Positions 9,752 to 18,551 of a stretch of DNA of 64,000 nucleotides are shown here, one piece after another. Below the pieces are notes generated by a model that saw only the letters and a program-made list of their open reading frames with translations, was not told the origin of the DNA and searched no databases. Made by a program: the position numbers and the translations under genes. The number at the start of each line of letters is the position of its first letter. Position 1 is the first letter of the stretch. Origin of the DNA: Pseudoclavibacter sp. Marseille-Q3772 (GTDB lineage Bacteria; Actinomycetota; Actinomycetes; Actinomycetales; Microbacteriaceae). The stretch is taken from the NCBI RefSeq assembly GCF_916618895.1, contig NZ_OU745391.1, positions 186,001-250,000 on the forward strand, given 5' to 3'.

Positions 9752-10788
9752 TGGACGACTTCTGGGGTATTGTCTGGCTGTTCGTGTTGCTGGCCGGTAA
9801 CGCGTATTTTGTCGCCGCTGAATTCGCCGTTATTTCTGCGAAACGTTCGCAGATCGAACCCATGGCAGAGCGAGGGTCCAAAGCTGCTCAAACGTCGCTG
9901 TATGCGATGGAGCACGCCACGCTCATGCTCGCGGCCTGCCAATTGGGAATCACGATTTGCTCGCTGGTGATTCTGAACGTTTCTGAACCGGCGATCCATC
10001 ACCTGCTTGCGATACCCCTCGAAGCGATGGGGCTAAGCGTCCAGACCGTGACGATCGCGAGTTTTGTGATCACCCTCACCCTGGTCACATTCCTGCACGT
10101 TGTGCTCGGCGAGATGGTGCCAAAGAACCTGGCGTTTTCTGTTCCGGATCGTGCTGTGCTTATCCTGGCGCCACCGCTGGTGCTGTTCTCAAAGATCATG
10201 AACCCAGTGATCTGGACGCTCAATGGCATTGCCAATGTTTCCTTGCGCGCTGTCGGAGTTACGCCGAAAGCCGAGGCAACGAGTGCGTTTACCTTTGACG
10301 AGGTTGCGGGCATCGTCGAACAGTCCACTAAGGAGGGTGTGCTTGCGGATGAGGCAGGCACGCTGGCAAACACGTTCGAGTTCACTAATAAACAGGTCGG
10401 TGAAGTGGCGGTGCCGATCGATCAGGTCCGTATCCTGCCAGCCGGGGTAACCACCGCCGACGTACAGGCAGCGGTGGCCGAGTTTGGGTATTCGCGGTAC
10501 CTCCTTGCGAACGAGGCCGGAGTGCCAGTCGGATATATCCACTTGAAAGACCTGCTTGCGGTGCCCGACACCGAGGCTGACCGAGCGGTACCGGAACGCT
10601 ATATTCGCCCGCTGACCTCGCTGTATGAGGGAACCGAACTTGAAGATGCGCTCGCAACGATGCGCCGAACCGGTAAACATCTCGCTCGTGTGTTCGCCAA
10701 GGATGGCACGTCCACCGGCATCCTTTTCCTCGAAGACATTATTGAGGTGCTGGTCGGTGAAGTGCGCGATGCCACCGCGCGCAGGTAG
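9751..10788 (+). CDS. CNNM/CorC-family membrane protein, second paralogue lacking the CorC_HlyC domain
   Basis: Second CNNM-type protein, 345 residues, translationally coupled to the first (1-base overlap, GTG start). It repeats the DUF21 domain (about 1-190, with GEMVPKNLAFS) and the CBS pair (about 205-340, ending LEDIIEVLVGEV). It then stops, so the C-terminal CorC_HlyC domain of its neighbour is absent. The pairing of a full-length and a short paralogue suggests they may assemble together; that is inference. The usual role is divalent-cation homeostasis, but direction and ion are not evident from sequence. Confidence 0.86.
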   Translation: MDDFWGIVWLFVLLAGNAYFVAAEFAVISAKRSQIEPMAERGSKAAQTSLYAMEHATLMLAACQLGITICSLVILNVSEPAIHHLLAIPLEAMGLSVQTVTIASFVITLTLVTFLHVVLGEMVPKNLAFSVPDRAVLILAPPLVLFSKIMNPVIWTLNGIANVSLRAVGVTPKAEATSAFTFDEVAGIVEQSTKEGVLADEAGTLANTFEFTNKQVGEVAVPIDQVRILPAGVTTADVQAAVAEFGYSRYLLANEAGVPVGYIHLKDLLAVPDTEADRAVPERYIRPLTSLYEGTELEDALATMRRTGKHLARVFAKDGTSTGILFLEDIIEVLVGEVRDATARR

Positions 10789-10799
10789 ATTAGGGCGCG

Positions 10800-11729
10800 A
10801 TGATTCTTGAGAAATCGCACGAGACCCTCTGGTCGACGGTGCACGCGACCCAGGTGCGTTCGGTGATTCAGGCGCCCCGCGAAACAGACAATAAGTACGA
10901 CCGCGGTGTTGTGTTGCTGGCAACGGGGTCAACCACGTACCCGGGGGCGGCAGTACTCAGTGCGCAGGCGGCGTGCCGTACTGGCGCTGGCATGGTTCGC
11001 TATCTCGGGCCAACCGTCGTCGCACAGGGCGTGTTGGCGGTTCGCCCAGAGGTTGTCCACGGGGCGGGCACCTATCACTGTCTGGTGATTGGCTCGGGTA
11101 TACCCGACGCGCGCGACGATGATCGTGGGGTACTCCTACAGGATGCGGTGGATGGGCGGATCCCGGTGGTAGCGGATGCTGGCGCGCTCAGTCTCGTAAC
11201 GCCGGGCATGGCGGGGCTCGTCATTACTCCGCACGCTCGTGAGCTGTCTACGCTGCTTAAGCGTCTAAATCTCGCAAACTGGTCAGCCGAGCAGATTGCG
11301 GAGAGTAAGGGTGCTGCTGCTGCCGCGGCGGCACGGATGCTCGGATGCACTGTGCTGCTGAAGGGCCGCCATACCTACATCGCGCAGGGCGATTACAAGG
11401 CGACAGTGCGCACACCAAACTCCTGGCTGGCCACGGCAGGTACGGGGGATGTTTTGGCCGGTGTGCTGGGAACGTTGATCGCTGCCCAGGTTAGCCGGGG
11501 CATTACGGTGAACGCCGAACAATTGGCGCAAACAACTGCTGCTGCCGCATGGTTACACGCCCGCGCCGGATGGCTTGCCTCGCAGCACAACGCTGGTGTA
11601 CCAGTGACACCCAATAACGTGCATGCGCCGTCAACCATGCTCGACAACGGGCCGCTCGGTGGTCCCATCCTCGCCTCTGATGTGGCCCAAGCCCTGCCCG
11701 GTGTCGTGGCAGCAGTATTGGCAAAGTAG
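10800..11729 (+). CDS. nnrD: ADP-dependent (S)-NAD(P)H-hydrate dehydratase
   Basis: Repairs hydrated, inactive NADH and NADPH with ADP-driven dehydration; ribokinase-like fold, cytosolic. The 309 residues show VADAGAL (124-130), ITPHARELSTLL (142-153), LLKGRHT (186-192) and the catalytic/phosphate loop ATAGTGDVLAG (211-221), all expected for the YjeF C-terminal (NnrD) domain. The NnrE epimerase domain, often fused N-terminally, is missing, so the epimerase must be encoded elsewhere. It lies 11 bases after the CNNM gene. A TANNNT hexamer at 10786 sits 8 bases before the ATG, so it may also have its own transcript. Confidence 0.92.
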   Translation: MILEKSHETLWSTVHATQVRSVIQAPRETDNKYDRGVVLLATGSTTYPGAAVLSAQAACRTGAGMVRYLGPTVVAQGVLAVRPEVVHGAGTYHCLVIGSGIPDARDDDRGVLLQDAVDGRIPVVADAGALSLVTPGMAGLVITPHARELSTLLKRLNLANWSAEQIAESKGAAAAAAARMLGCTVLLKGRHTYIAQGDYKATVRTPNSWLATAGTGDVLAGVLGTLIAAQVSRGITVNAEQLAQTTAAAAWLHARAGWLASQHNAGVPVTPNNVHAPSTMLDNGPLGGPILASDVAQALPGVVAAVLAK

Positions 11730-11745
11730 GAGCGTCGATCACCGT

Positions 11746-13059
11746 ATGCACTGGCGCGCTGCAATCGAATCCGCACGTATTCGCGGACGCCGAGGCCCCC
11801 GATCCGCACAGATCAGTGTCGGTGAGTCGGTTGCGGTGTTCGTCGCCATGTTCGTCGTTCACGTCTGGTTACTGTGGTTCGCAAGCTGGCACGAATCTGC
11901 TCCGTTTAATGACGTCACCACGGTGTACCGGCAGTGGCTCGAGCAGGCGCGGAGCTCAGGGGAGATCCCCGGCGTGCACGCGCCGCTGGTGTACCCGGTA
12001 TTGGCCATCGTGCCGATGTGGTTTGCGGAGCTGATAGGTTCTCCGGAGCAGATCGCACTTGGCTGGGTCGCGGTCGTATTTCTGCTCAACTGCATCCCGC
12101 TCTACCTCCTTGCAGTCCGGAACCGAGAATCCGCTAGTGCTCGATTACGATTGCGAGCTGCCTGGTTCTGGGTGGTGTTTCTGGCGCTGCTCGGGCCGGC
12201 AGGTATCGGTCGAATCGATGCGGTGACCGTGCCGCTGGTCATCACCGGGTTGCTGCTTGCCCGCCGTCGACCGTTCGCGGCCGGGGGGCTGCTCACCGTT
12301 GGTGCGTGGATCAAGGTGTGGCCCGCCGCCGTATTTGCAGCACTCGTTACCGTTCACCGGAAGCGGTTGCAGGCGATTTACGCCGGAGCTGCGGTCACCT
12401 TGTTCGTGGTGGCCACCGCGGTGCTGCTTGGCGGCGCTGACACTTTCCCAAATCTGTTGTCCTTCGTGACTGGGCAGACCGGTCGAGGCCTGCAGATTGA
12501 GTCGGTCGGAGCAAGTCCGTTCCTGATGCTTGCAGCGGTAGAAGCGCCCGGGTACCTGATTTTCTTTAATACCGACATCATCACCGTCGAAATCACCGGT
12601 CCGGGCACGGCCGTGATGGCGAAGTTGCTCACTCCACTCATGTTTGCTCTGGTGGTTGGTCTGATCTGCTATGCGGTGGTTTGTATGCGTCGAGGTGCCG
12701 GACTCGCGCGGCTCCTTCCAGCGCTTTCGCTTGCGCTGGTGGTGGCGTTCATCGTCGCGAATAAGGTCGGCTCTCCCCAGTTTTATACGTGGCTGGCAGC
12801 GCCAATCGTGGTTGGGTTGATTTGGGATGGTCGACGCTACGGACGGGCGGCAATCTATGCCCTTGTGATCGCTGCCCTCACGCAGATTATTTATCCGTTC
12901 GCATACGGATCCCTAATGATGGCGAGCGATTTGGCAGTACTGGTGATTGTTGTGCGCAATGCGCTGCTGCTCGCACTGCTGGTGAATGCGGTGCGGTTAA
13001 TGCGGCCAATCTCGCGTCCTACGTTCGAACCCGTCAAATCGCCTAGCACCATTCAATGA
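11746..13059 (+). CDS. Polytopic GT-C/GT87-like membrane protein, first of a tandem pair
   Basis: Integral membrane protein of 437 residues with about 10-11 hydrophobic segments, resembling the DUF2029/GT87 polyprenol-phosphate-sugar mannosyltransferases of actinobacteria. Visible hallmarks are an acidic first extracytoplasmic loop (PFNDVTTVYRQWL), GRIDAVTVPLV, GAWIKVWPAAVFA and ANKVGSPQFYTWLAAP. The Asp in the first loop is where GT-C enzymes carry a catalytic residue. A longer upstream reading would overlap nnrD heavily, so the ATG 16 bases after nnrD is preferred. It overlaps its paralogue by 4 bases (ATGA). Donor and acceptor are unknown. Confidence 0.7.
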   Translation: MHWRAAIESARIRGRRGPRSAQISVGESVAVFVAMFVVHVWLLWFASWHESAPFNDVTTVYRQWLEQARSSGEIPGVHAPLVYPVLAIVPMWFAELIGSPEQIALGWVAVVFLLNCIPLYLLAVRNRESASARLRLRAAWFWVVFLALLGPAGIGRIDAVTVPLVITGLLLARRRPFAAGGLLTVGAWIKVWPAAVFAALVTVHRKRLQAIYAGAAVTLFVVATAVLLGGADTFPNLLSFVTGQTGRGLQIESVGASPFLMLAAVEAPGYLIFFNTDIITVEITGPGTAVMAKLLTPLMFALVVGLICYAVVCMRRGAGLARLLPALSLALVVAFIVANKVGSPQFYTWLAAPIVVGLIWDGRRYGRAAIYALVIAALTQIIYPFAYGSLMMASDLAVLVIVVRNALLLALLVNAVRLMRPISRPTFEPVKSPSTIQ

Positions 13060-14327
13060 ACTCGATACAGCAGCTACTGCGTACCGGAAAGCGGCCAGCG
13101 TCGATGAGCCCTGCTCGCGAACGCCGGCTGATGTGGTGGCTGTTTATCGGCGCGCATGCGTTCTATACGGTGCTCTCGGCAATGCACGGCCATATGCCCT
13201 ATGGCGACGTAACGGTGGTGTATCGGGAATGGATCACTGACGCGCTCGCCGGCAATGCCCGGGGGATTACCGAGCCGTTCGTTTACCCGGTAGCGGCATT
13301 GATCCCGATGTGGATTGCGCATCTGCTCGGCGGTGAAGCGTTCTACGTGCTCGGATGGATGGCGCAGGTACTGGCGCTCAACTCACTCGCGCTGTGGTGG
13401 CTCACTACGCGTCGAGGTCGTTTTACCGAACTGTATCGCCGCGCCGGCTGGTGGTGGACCGCCTTCCTCTGGTTGCTCGGGCCCATTGCGTTCGGCCGAA
13501 TCGATGCAATCACCGTGCCGATTGCGCTCGTCGCCCTGCTGCGTTTGCGCAGGGGAGTGTTCACCTCAAGTTTTTGGCTAACCATCGGTGCCTGGATCAA
13601 GGTCTGGCCGGCTGCGCTCGTAGCCGCAGTATTTACGACGTGCAATCGTCGATTGCGCGTGGTTGCCGGTGGCATTGCTGCCTGCGCAGTAGTGCTCATA
13701 CCGGTGCTGTTCGTAGCCGGGCGGAGCGGAATCATCAATGCGTTCAGCTTCGTTGTCGGTCAGCACGAACGAGGCTTGCAACTCGAGTCGGTATTCGCCA
13801 GCGTCTTCATCCTTGGGAAATCCATCGGCATTCCCGGCTACAAAGTGGAGTATTCGCGCGAGATCCTCACCCAGGAGGTTTTTGGTCCCGGCGTGGATGC
13901 GGTCGGCGCGCTGCTTACGCCACTCATGTTCGTCTTGCTGGTTACGTTGTTGATACTCGCAGTGCGTCGAGTGCACTCCGGCGCACGTATCGCGCAAACA
14001 CTGCCAGTCTTGGCGCTTGGCATTGTGCTCAGCTTCATCATCGCGAACAAGGTCGGTTCACCGCAGTTTATTTCCTGGCTCGCACCGATCATCGTGCTGG
14101 GGCTCGTTTGGTGGGGCAGAGGGATGGGGCGAATCGCCCGGCTTGGGTTGATCGTCGCCGCCCTCACACAGTTCATTTATCCGTGGGGTTATGGGTATGT
14201 GGTGCGTGCGGAACTCATCGGTGCGCTCATGCTTGCGGCCCGCAACGCACTGCTGGTGTGGATGCTCGTGATCGTTGTGCGGGAGCTGTTACGACCACCG
14301 GCGCGCGTGCCGTCGGCAGGTGACTAA
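13056..14327 (+). CDS. Polytopic GT-C/GT87-like membrane protein, second of a tandem pair
   Basis: Paralogue of the preceding gene, 423 residues, coupled to it by an ATGA overlap. The two proteins align along most of their length. Shared signatures here are YGDVTVVYREWI in the first loop, GRIDAITVPIA, GAWIKVWPAALVA, GQHERGLQLESV, LLTPLMF and ANKVGSPQFISWLAP. The loop Asp is kept in both copies, so neither looks like a dead duplicate. It probably acts on lipid-linked sugars at the outer membrane face, perhaps with its neighbour as a two-step or heteromeric system; this is inference. It converges on metX with 13 bases between the stop codons. Confidence 0.7.
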   Translation: MNSIQQLLRTGKRPASMSPARERRLMWWLFIGAHAFYTVLSAMHGHMPYGDVTVVYREWITDALAGNARGITEPFVYPVAALIPMWIAHLLGGEAFYVLGWMAQVLALNSLALWWLTTRRGRFTELYRRAGWWWTAFLWLLGPIAFGRIDAITVPIALVALLRLRRGVFTSSFWLTIGAWIKVWPAALVAAVFTTCNRRLRVVAGGIAACAVVLIPVLFVAGRSGIINAFSFVVGQHERGLQLESVFASVFILGKSIGIPGYKVEYSREILTQEVFGPGVDAVGALLTPLMFVLLVTLLILAVRRVHSGARIAQTLPVLALGIVLSFIIANKVGSPQFISWLAPIIVLGLVWWGRGMGRIARLGLIVAALTQFIYPWGYGYVVRAELIGALMLAARNALLVWMLVIVVRELLRPPARVPSAGD

Positions 14328-14340
14328 AGCGCGCCGAGCG

Positions 14341-15558
14341 CTACGCAGTCTCCATGCGCAATAACCGTTCGATCTGTTCGCCAACGCGAGCCAGCTCGAT
14401 CAAGAACCCATCGTGACCGAACGGCGAATCTAACTCGAACGCGCTGGTGCCGGTGATCGACCCTGGCGCGGCTGCTGCGATTCGATGCTGGGTGTTGATA
14501 GCAAAGTAGCTGTCGGTGGTGACACCCAGTACTAGCGTGGGCATGGTCAAGACGGCGAGTGCGTCTTCGACACTGCCGCGATCGCGCCCGACGTCGTGGC
14601 TGTTCATCGCGCCCACGAGGGTGATGTAGCTATTCGCATCAAAGCGGCGGGTGAAACGATTGCCGTGAAAGTCGAGGTACGACTGAACCGAGTACCGGCC
14701 GCCGTCGCTGGTGGGAGACTTTGCGGACTGCCAGGATCGCCCGAATCGATCATCGAGCTCTGCGCTGCCGCGATAGGTGAGCATGGCCATGCGTCGGGCC
14801 AGTGCCAGGCCGCGATGCGGCCCGTGACCGGGCTCGGCATCGTAGTAGTTACCCGCGTGCCAGGCGGGATCCAGTCGGATGGCGTCTGCCTGGAGGGTAT
14901 TGATGGCAATATTCGCGGCATCGATCGACGGTGGTGCGGCTAACACCATCAGCCGACGTAGACGGGTCGGGAACAAGCAGCCAAACTCGAGCGCCTGCAT
15001 CCCACCGAGCGAGCCGCCAACAACCACGGCGAAACAGTCAATCCCCAACGCGTTCGCGAGCTCATTCGTTGCGCGCGCCTGATCGCGGATCGTGGTCTTA
15101 GGGAAGCGAGCGCCCCACTCAGTTCCATCGGGACCGATTGATGCCGGGCCGGTGGTGCCTTGGCAGCTACCGAGCGTATTCGCGCACAGCACGAAATAGC
15201 GATTGGTATCCAATGGTTTTCCAGGACCGATCATGCCCTGCCACCATCCGGCGGTTGCCTGACCCGGTTCAACGCCACCGATCACATGAGCATCGCCGGT
15301 GAGAGCATGGAAAATCAGGATCGCGTTACTTGCCTCGGCATTCAGTTCGCCCCAGGATTCGTACGCCATCCGCAGAGGAACTTCGCCGCCGTGCTCGAAC
15401 CGGAACACACCCAGATCCTGGAACTGTCGCTGCGCGACCGGGTCACCTTCTCGCCAGGCGCCTGATGCCGGCGGGCTCAGTGTCTCGCGTAGGGCAGGGT
15501 TCACCGACTGTGCGGCGGTGCGCCCAGTTACGCGGAAATCATCATCGGACCAATGCAT
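14341..15558 (-). CDS. metX: Homoserine O-acetyltransferase
   Basis: Acetylates (or in some lineages succinylates) homoserine to start methionine synthesis; alpha/beta hydrolase fold, cytosolic. From MHWSDDDF it is 405 residues. Motifs are the substrate-entry stretch NTLGSCQGTTGPAS, the nucleophile elbow VGGSLGGMQALE with catalytic Ser183, and a C-terminal SPFGHDGFLIE supplying the catalytic His. An in-frame start 9 codons upstream exists. I chose the inner ATG because a TAGAAT -10-like hexamer lies exactly 8 bases before it and would fall inside the longer reading. It follows metY on the same strand, matching the direct sulfhydrylation route. Confidence 0.93.
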   Translation of the reverse strand: MHWSDDDFRVTGRTAAQSVNPALRETLSPPASGAWREGDPVAQRQFQDLGVFRFEHGGEVPLRMAYESWGELNAEASNAILIFHALTGDAHVIGGVEPGQATAGWWQGMIGPGKPLDTNRYFVLCANTLGSCQGTTGPASIGPDGTEWGARFPKTTIRDQARATNELANALGIDCFAVVVGGSLGGMQALEFGCLFPTRLRRLMVLAAPPSIDAANIAINTLQADAIRLDPAWHAGNYYDAEPGHGPHRGLALARRMAMLTYRGSAELDDRFGRSWQSAKSPTSDGGRYSVQSYLDFHGNRFTRRFDANSYITLVGAMNSHDVGRDRGSVEDALAVLTMPTLVLGVTTDSYFAINTQHRIAAAAPGSITGTSAFELDSPFGHDGFLIELARVGEQIERLLRMETA

Positions 15559-15566
15559 CGCTTGAA

Positions 15567-15572
15567 ATTCTA
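15567..15572 (-). promoter_or_regulatory. Putative -10 element for leaderless metX
   Basis: Minus-strand TAGAAT, 8 bases before the preferred metX ATG, with no ribosome binding site between. It implies that metX can be transcribed apart from metY, which would fit the hairpin just upstream. Confidence 0.45.
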
Positions 15573-15592
15573 GTGCTATCGGCAATTACGCG

Positions 15593-15622
15593 GATGGCCG
15601 CCCGTAGCATCGGACGGCCATC
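15593..15622 (-). terminator. Hairpin between metY and metX
   Basis: An 8-base inverted repeat (GATGGCCG / CGGCCATC) with a 14-base loop, 15 bases past the metY stop on the minus strand. There is no U-tract, so it is either a weak or Rho-assisted terminator or a 3'-end stabilising stem. Together with the metX -10 element it argues for separate transcription units. Confidence 0.4.
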
Positions 15623-15637
15623 TCACGAACGGTCGAG

Positions 15638-16933
15638 CTACTGGGCGTGCTGGACAGCTGCCTTGATCGCCTGGTCAATATCGTCGATCAGATCCTCGAC
15701 GTGCTCGAGACCGACAGACAGGCGTACCAGTCCGGGCGTCACGCCAGCGTCGAGCTGCTGCTCGGGGCTCAGCTGCGCATGGGTGGTGGATGCGGGATGG
15801 GTTGCGATTGAGCGCACATCCCCAATGTTGACCACATGCTTGAACAGCTTGACGTTTTCCACGAAGCTACGGCCCACTTCCCGGCCACCGCGCAGCTCAA
15901 AGCTGAGCAGACCGCTCGCTCCGAGCGGCGCGTAGGTGCGGGCCTGCTCGTGGTACGGGCTCGATTCGAGTCCCGGATAGTTCACGCTCACCACATCCGG
16001 GTGCTCATCGAGCCACTCAGCGATTGCCTGCGTGTTGTGGACATGTCGCTCCATCCGCAAGCTCAGGGTCTCCAAACCTTGAAGGAGCTGCCAAGCCGAT
16101 GCCGGTGCAAGGGCCGTACCGAGGTCGCGCAGCAATTGCACTCGTGCTCTGACAATGAAGGCGAGTTCGTCACCCACTGCTTCGGTGTACCTAATGTCGT
16201 TGTAGCTTGGGTCGGCTTCGTTGACGCCGGGGAAGCGTTCTGGGTGCTTGCTCCAGGGGAAGGTGCCGCCATCGACGATTGCGCCAGCGACAACGGCACC
16301 GTGACCGCCGAGGTACTTGGTTGCCGAGTGCACGACGATGTCCGCACCGAACTCAAACGGACGTACCAGGTACGGGGTCGCGACCGTGTTGTCGACAATA
16401 AGCGGTACACCGGCTTCGTGTGCGATGTCAGCGACAGTGCGAATGTCCAGGACGCTGATGGAAGGGTTACCGATCGTCTCTGCGTAAAACGCCTTTGTGT
16501 TCGGGCGAATCGCCTTGCGCCACTCTTCGGGATCGTTCTGGTCGCGGATGAACGTGGTTTCGATACCGGTGCGTGCCAGCGTGTAGCGCAGCAGGTTGTA
16601 GGTACCGCCGTAGATCGCGGATGAGGCAACGATGTGGTCTCCGCTATTGGCAATGTTAAGGATCGCCAGCAGCTCTGCCGATTGGCCGCTGGAGACGGCC
16701 AATGCGCCAACGCCACCTTCCAAATCGGCGATGCGCTTCTCGAACACATCGGTGGTGGGGTTCATGATGCGTGTATAAATGTTGCCCGCCTCGGTGAGGG
16801 CAAACAGATTCGCAGCATGGTCGGCATCGTTGAAGGTGTATGCCGTGGTCTGATAGATCGGCGTGGTCACGGAGTTTGTCGGCTCGTTGGTGGTGCCAGC
16901 GTGAATCTGGCGAGTTTCAAAATGCTGCGACAT
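15638..16933 (-). CDS. metY: O-acetylhomoserine sulfhydrylase (aminocarboxypropyltransferase)
   Basis: PLP enzyme that makes homocysteine from O-acetylhomoserine and sulfide. From MSQHFETRQIHAG it has 431 residues, the usual MetY length (longer than MetB/MetC at about 380-400). The N-terminal TTPIYQTTAYTF and the PLP-lysine motif SATKYLGGHGAVVAG are intact. The start was chosen because GAGGAGG lies 6 bases before this ATG; the frame stays open 31 codons further upstream, but that part is basic and unlike the family. MetX downstream provides its substrate. The divergent spacer with the S51-like gene contains a palindrome that could be an operator. Confidence 0.94.
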   Translation of the reverse strand: MSQHFETRQIHAGTTNEPTNSVTTPIYQTTAYTFNDADHAANLFALTEAGNIYTRIMNPTTDVFEKRIADLEGGVGALAVSSGQSAELLAILNIANSGDHIVASSAIYGGTYNLLRYTLARTGIETTFIRDQNDPEEWRKAIRPNTKAFYAETIGNPSISVLDIRTVADIAHEAGVPLIVDNTVATPYLVRPFEFGADIVVHSATKYLGGHGAVVAGAIVDGGTFPWSKHPERFPGVNEADPSYNDIRYTEAVGDELAFIVRARVQLLRDLGTALAPASAWQLLQGLETLSLRMERHVHNTQAIAEWLDEHPDVVSVNYPGLESSPYHEQARTYAPLGASGLLSFELRGGREVGRSFVENVKLFKHVVNIGDVRSIATHPASTTHAQLSPEQQLDAGVTPGLVRLSVGLEHVEDLIDDIDQAIKAAVQHAQ

Positions 16934-17000
16934 TCGCATCCTCCTCATGTCTCTGCGTCGCGAGCGTGCGCGAACTGCATCCGGGTCGCTTGCATCGATC

Positions 17001-17016
17001 TTGCCGAATGCGGCAA
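17001..17016. promoter_or_regulatory. Palindrome in the metY upstream region (possible operator)
   Basis: TTGCCG-aatg-CGGCAA, a perfect 6-base inverted repeat about 70 bases upstream of metY in the 182-base spacer to the divergent gene. Position fits a repressor or activator site for either gene. No known regulator motif was recognised. Confidence 0.25.
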
Positions 17017-17115
17017 CAGTGAACAATTGCCACCGTCACAAAACGACTTTCATTCTCAGCGGCGGCGAACGTATCGCCCAGGCAGCAGCACGGCGTTCGT
17101 GAAAAGATTGCGCAT

Positions 17116-17823
17116 ATGACGGTTGTTCTTTCTGGCGGAATTGATCAAGACGCTGCCGCGCCACTGGCATCCCGTGTACTCAGCGATTCCAAGCACGGCG
17201 CTGATGCTTCCGCCACTGCGGTACCGGTGGTGGGTGTGCTCTGCCGTGGAACAACCACTCCACTCGTGCTCGCCGAACTTCGAGCAGCGCTCGGAGACGG
17301 CAATTGCGAAGTGCGCGAGCTTGCCGGCGAACTCAATGCAGCAGACATCCTCGCACTTGACGCACTCATCATTACGGATGGAGATGCGAGCCAGTTGCTG
17401 GAAGCCTGCGCACCGGTCGTGAGCGACATCCGCGGCCTCATCCAGCGAGGCGCATCGTTCTGGGGCATCGGCGCCGGGGCAGCAATCGCATCCGAAGTCG
17501 CCATTATCGGCGGCTCAGCAGTCGGTGGGGTAGCGGTAGCCCCCAAACTCTCGACCGAGACAACACACGAAATGCAGCTCGCGCAAGGACTCGGCCTGGT
17601 CGATATCACCGTGTTACCGCAAGCCGCACAGCTGGGCAGACTAGGAATCGGTATCGCAGCCTGTGAAGCGGGACTGATCGACCGGGTTGTCGGCCTGGAT
17701 GCGAACACGAGTCTGGTCATCGCAGCCGGAGCGGTCGAGTTGGTAGGTTCTGGCAGTATGTGGGAGATCACCGCAGGTGACGAAGCCGTAACCGTAAACA
17801 CTCGAAGTGCCGAGCCGCTGTAA
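17116..17823 (+). CDS. Cyanophycinase-like (peptidase S51 fold) protein without the catalytic serine
   Basis: 235-residue protein whose C-terminal half follows the S51/cyanophycinase pattern: [20 protein letters not shown] (159-178), a cleft segment [20 protein letters not shown], and a [12 protein letters not shown] strand. The nucleophile elbow of the family (G-x-S-A-G-A) appears as [10 protein letters not shown] at 117-126, with Gly119 where the serine should be. The family GGxQ site reads TDGDASQL (87-94), and the usual HxxxR after the third strand is QxxQLGR. This is best read as a non-catalytic member; its role is unknown. TAATG couples it to ung with a 1-base overlap. Confidence 0.6.
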   Translation: MTVVLSGGIDQDAAAPLASRVLSDSKHGADASATAVPVVGVLCRGTTTPLVLAELRAALGDGNCEVRELAGELNAADILALDALIITDGDASQLLEACAPVVSDIRGLIQRGASFWGIGAGAAIASEVAIIGGSAVGGVAVAPKLSTETTHEMQLAQGLGLVDITVLPQAAQLGRLGIGIAACEAGLIDRVVGLDANTSLVIAAGAVELVGSGSMWEITAGDEAVTVNTRSAEPL

Positions 17824-18530
17824 TGCATCCCGAACCACTCGCCGACCTCGCACAGCGACAACTCATCACCGACGATTGGGCGCGAGCGCTCACCCCCGTC
17901 CAGGCGGAACTCCATCGTGTCGGAGCGTTCCTACGAGCAGAACTCGCTGCCGGCCGAACCTACCTACCGGCACCCGACCAGATCCTGCGTGCGTTCCAAC
18001 AACCGCTCTCACAGGTGCGCGTGGTGATCGTAGGTCAGGATCCGTATCCGACCGCAGGGCACCCGATCGGGCTCGCCTTTGCAGTGGACTCGAGCGTGCG
18101 GCCACTGCCGCGCTCACTGGTGAACATCTACCGCGAGCTCAACGATGATCTCGGGATCACCCCGGCAAGCCACGGCGATCTCTCACGCTGGAGCGATCAA
18201 GGGGTGCTGCTGTTCAACCGATCGCTGACCGTACAACCCGGAAAGCCCGCATCCCACCGCGGACAGGGATGGGAGGCAATCACCGAATGCGCCCTTCGTG
18301 CGCTTGCGAAACGACCCGAGCCACTGGTGGCACTGCTGTGGGGCCGTGACGCCCGCAATGCCCGCGCATTCCTCGGCGACACCCCCGTTATCGAATCGCC
18401 ACACCCCTCGCCGCTATCGGCATCGAGAGGGTTCTTTGGCTCGAGACCGTTCTCACGCGCTAACGAACTTCTGCGTGCGCAGGGCGCTGAGCCGGTGGAT
18501 TGGCGTGTGGACGTATCCACCGAACGCTGA
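17823..18530 (+). CDS. ung: Uracil-DNA glycosylase, family 1
   Basis: Removes uracil from DNA to start base-excision repair. The 235 residues carry the water-activating loop GQDPYP (71-76, catalytic Asp73), the uracil pocket LLFNRSLTV (129-137), and the minor-groove intercalation loop [13 protein letters not shown] (194-206) with catalytic His194. GLAFAV and LLWGRDA are also typical. The length is normal and no motif is broken. The ATG overlaps the stop of the S51-like gene (TAATG), so the two are probably co-translated although no functional link is obvious. Confidence 0.96.
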   Translation: MHPEPLADLAQRQLITDDWARALTPVQAELHRVGAFLRAELAAGRTYLPAPDQILRAFQQPLSQVRVVIVGQDPYPTAGHPIGLAFAVDSSVRPLPRSLVNIYRELNDDLGITPASHGDLSRWSDQGVLLFNRSLTVQPGKPASHRGQGWEAITECALRALAKRPEPLVALLWGRDARNARAFLGDTPVIESPHPSPLSASRGFFGSRPFSRANELLRAQGAEPVDWRVDVSTER

Positions 18531-18539
18531 CGGAAATCG

Positions 18540-18545
18540 TACGCT
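18540..18545 (+). promoter_or_regulatory. Putative -10 element for leaderless amidase gene
   Basis: TACGCT, 6 bases before the ATG at 18552. No Shine-Dalgarno is present in the 21 bases after ung, so a leaderless mRNA is likely. Confidence 0.4.
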
Positions 18546-18551
18546 TGGCAT

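Noticed and set aside
11623..11745. Upstream extension of the first GT-C-like gene
   Set aside because: It overlaps nnrD in another frame and adds a Trp/Ser/Pro-rich segment unlike a membrane protein N-terminus.
14328..14340. Terminator between the GT-C gene and metX
   Set aside because: Only a 5-base GC repeat (AGCGC/GCGCT) is present with no T run; too weak to call.
16934..17115. SAM riboswitch upstream of metY
   Set aside because: I looked for SAM-type cores in the spacer and saw only a short palindrome; the spacer is too short and lacks the paired elements.
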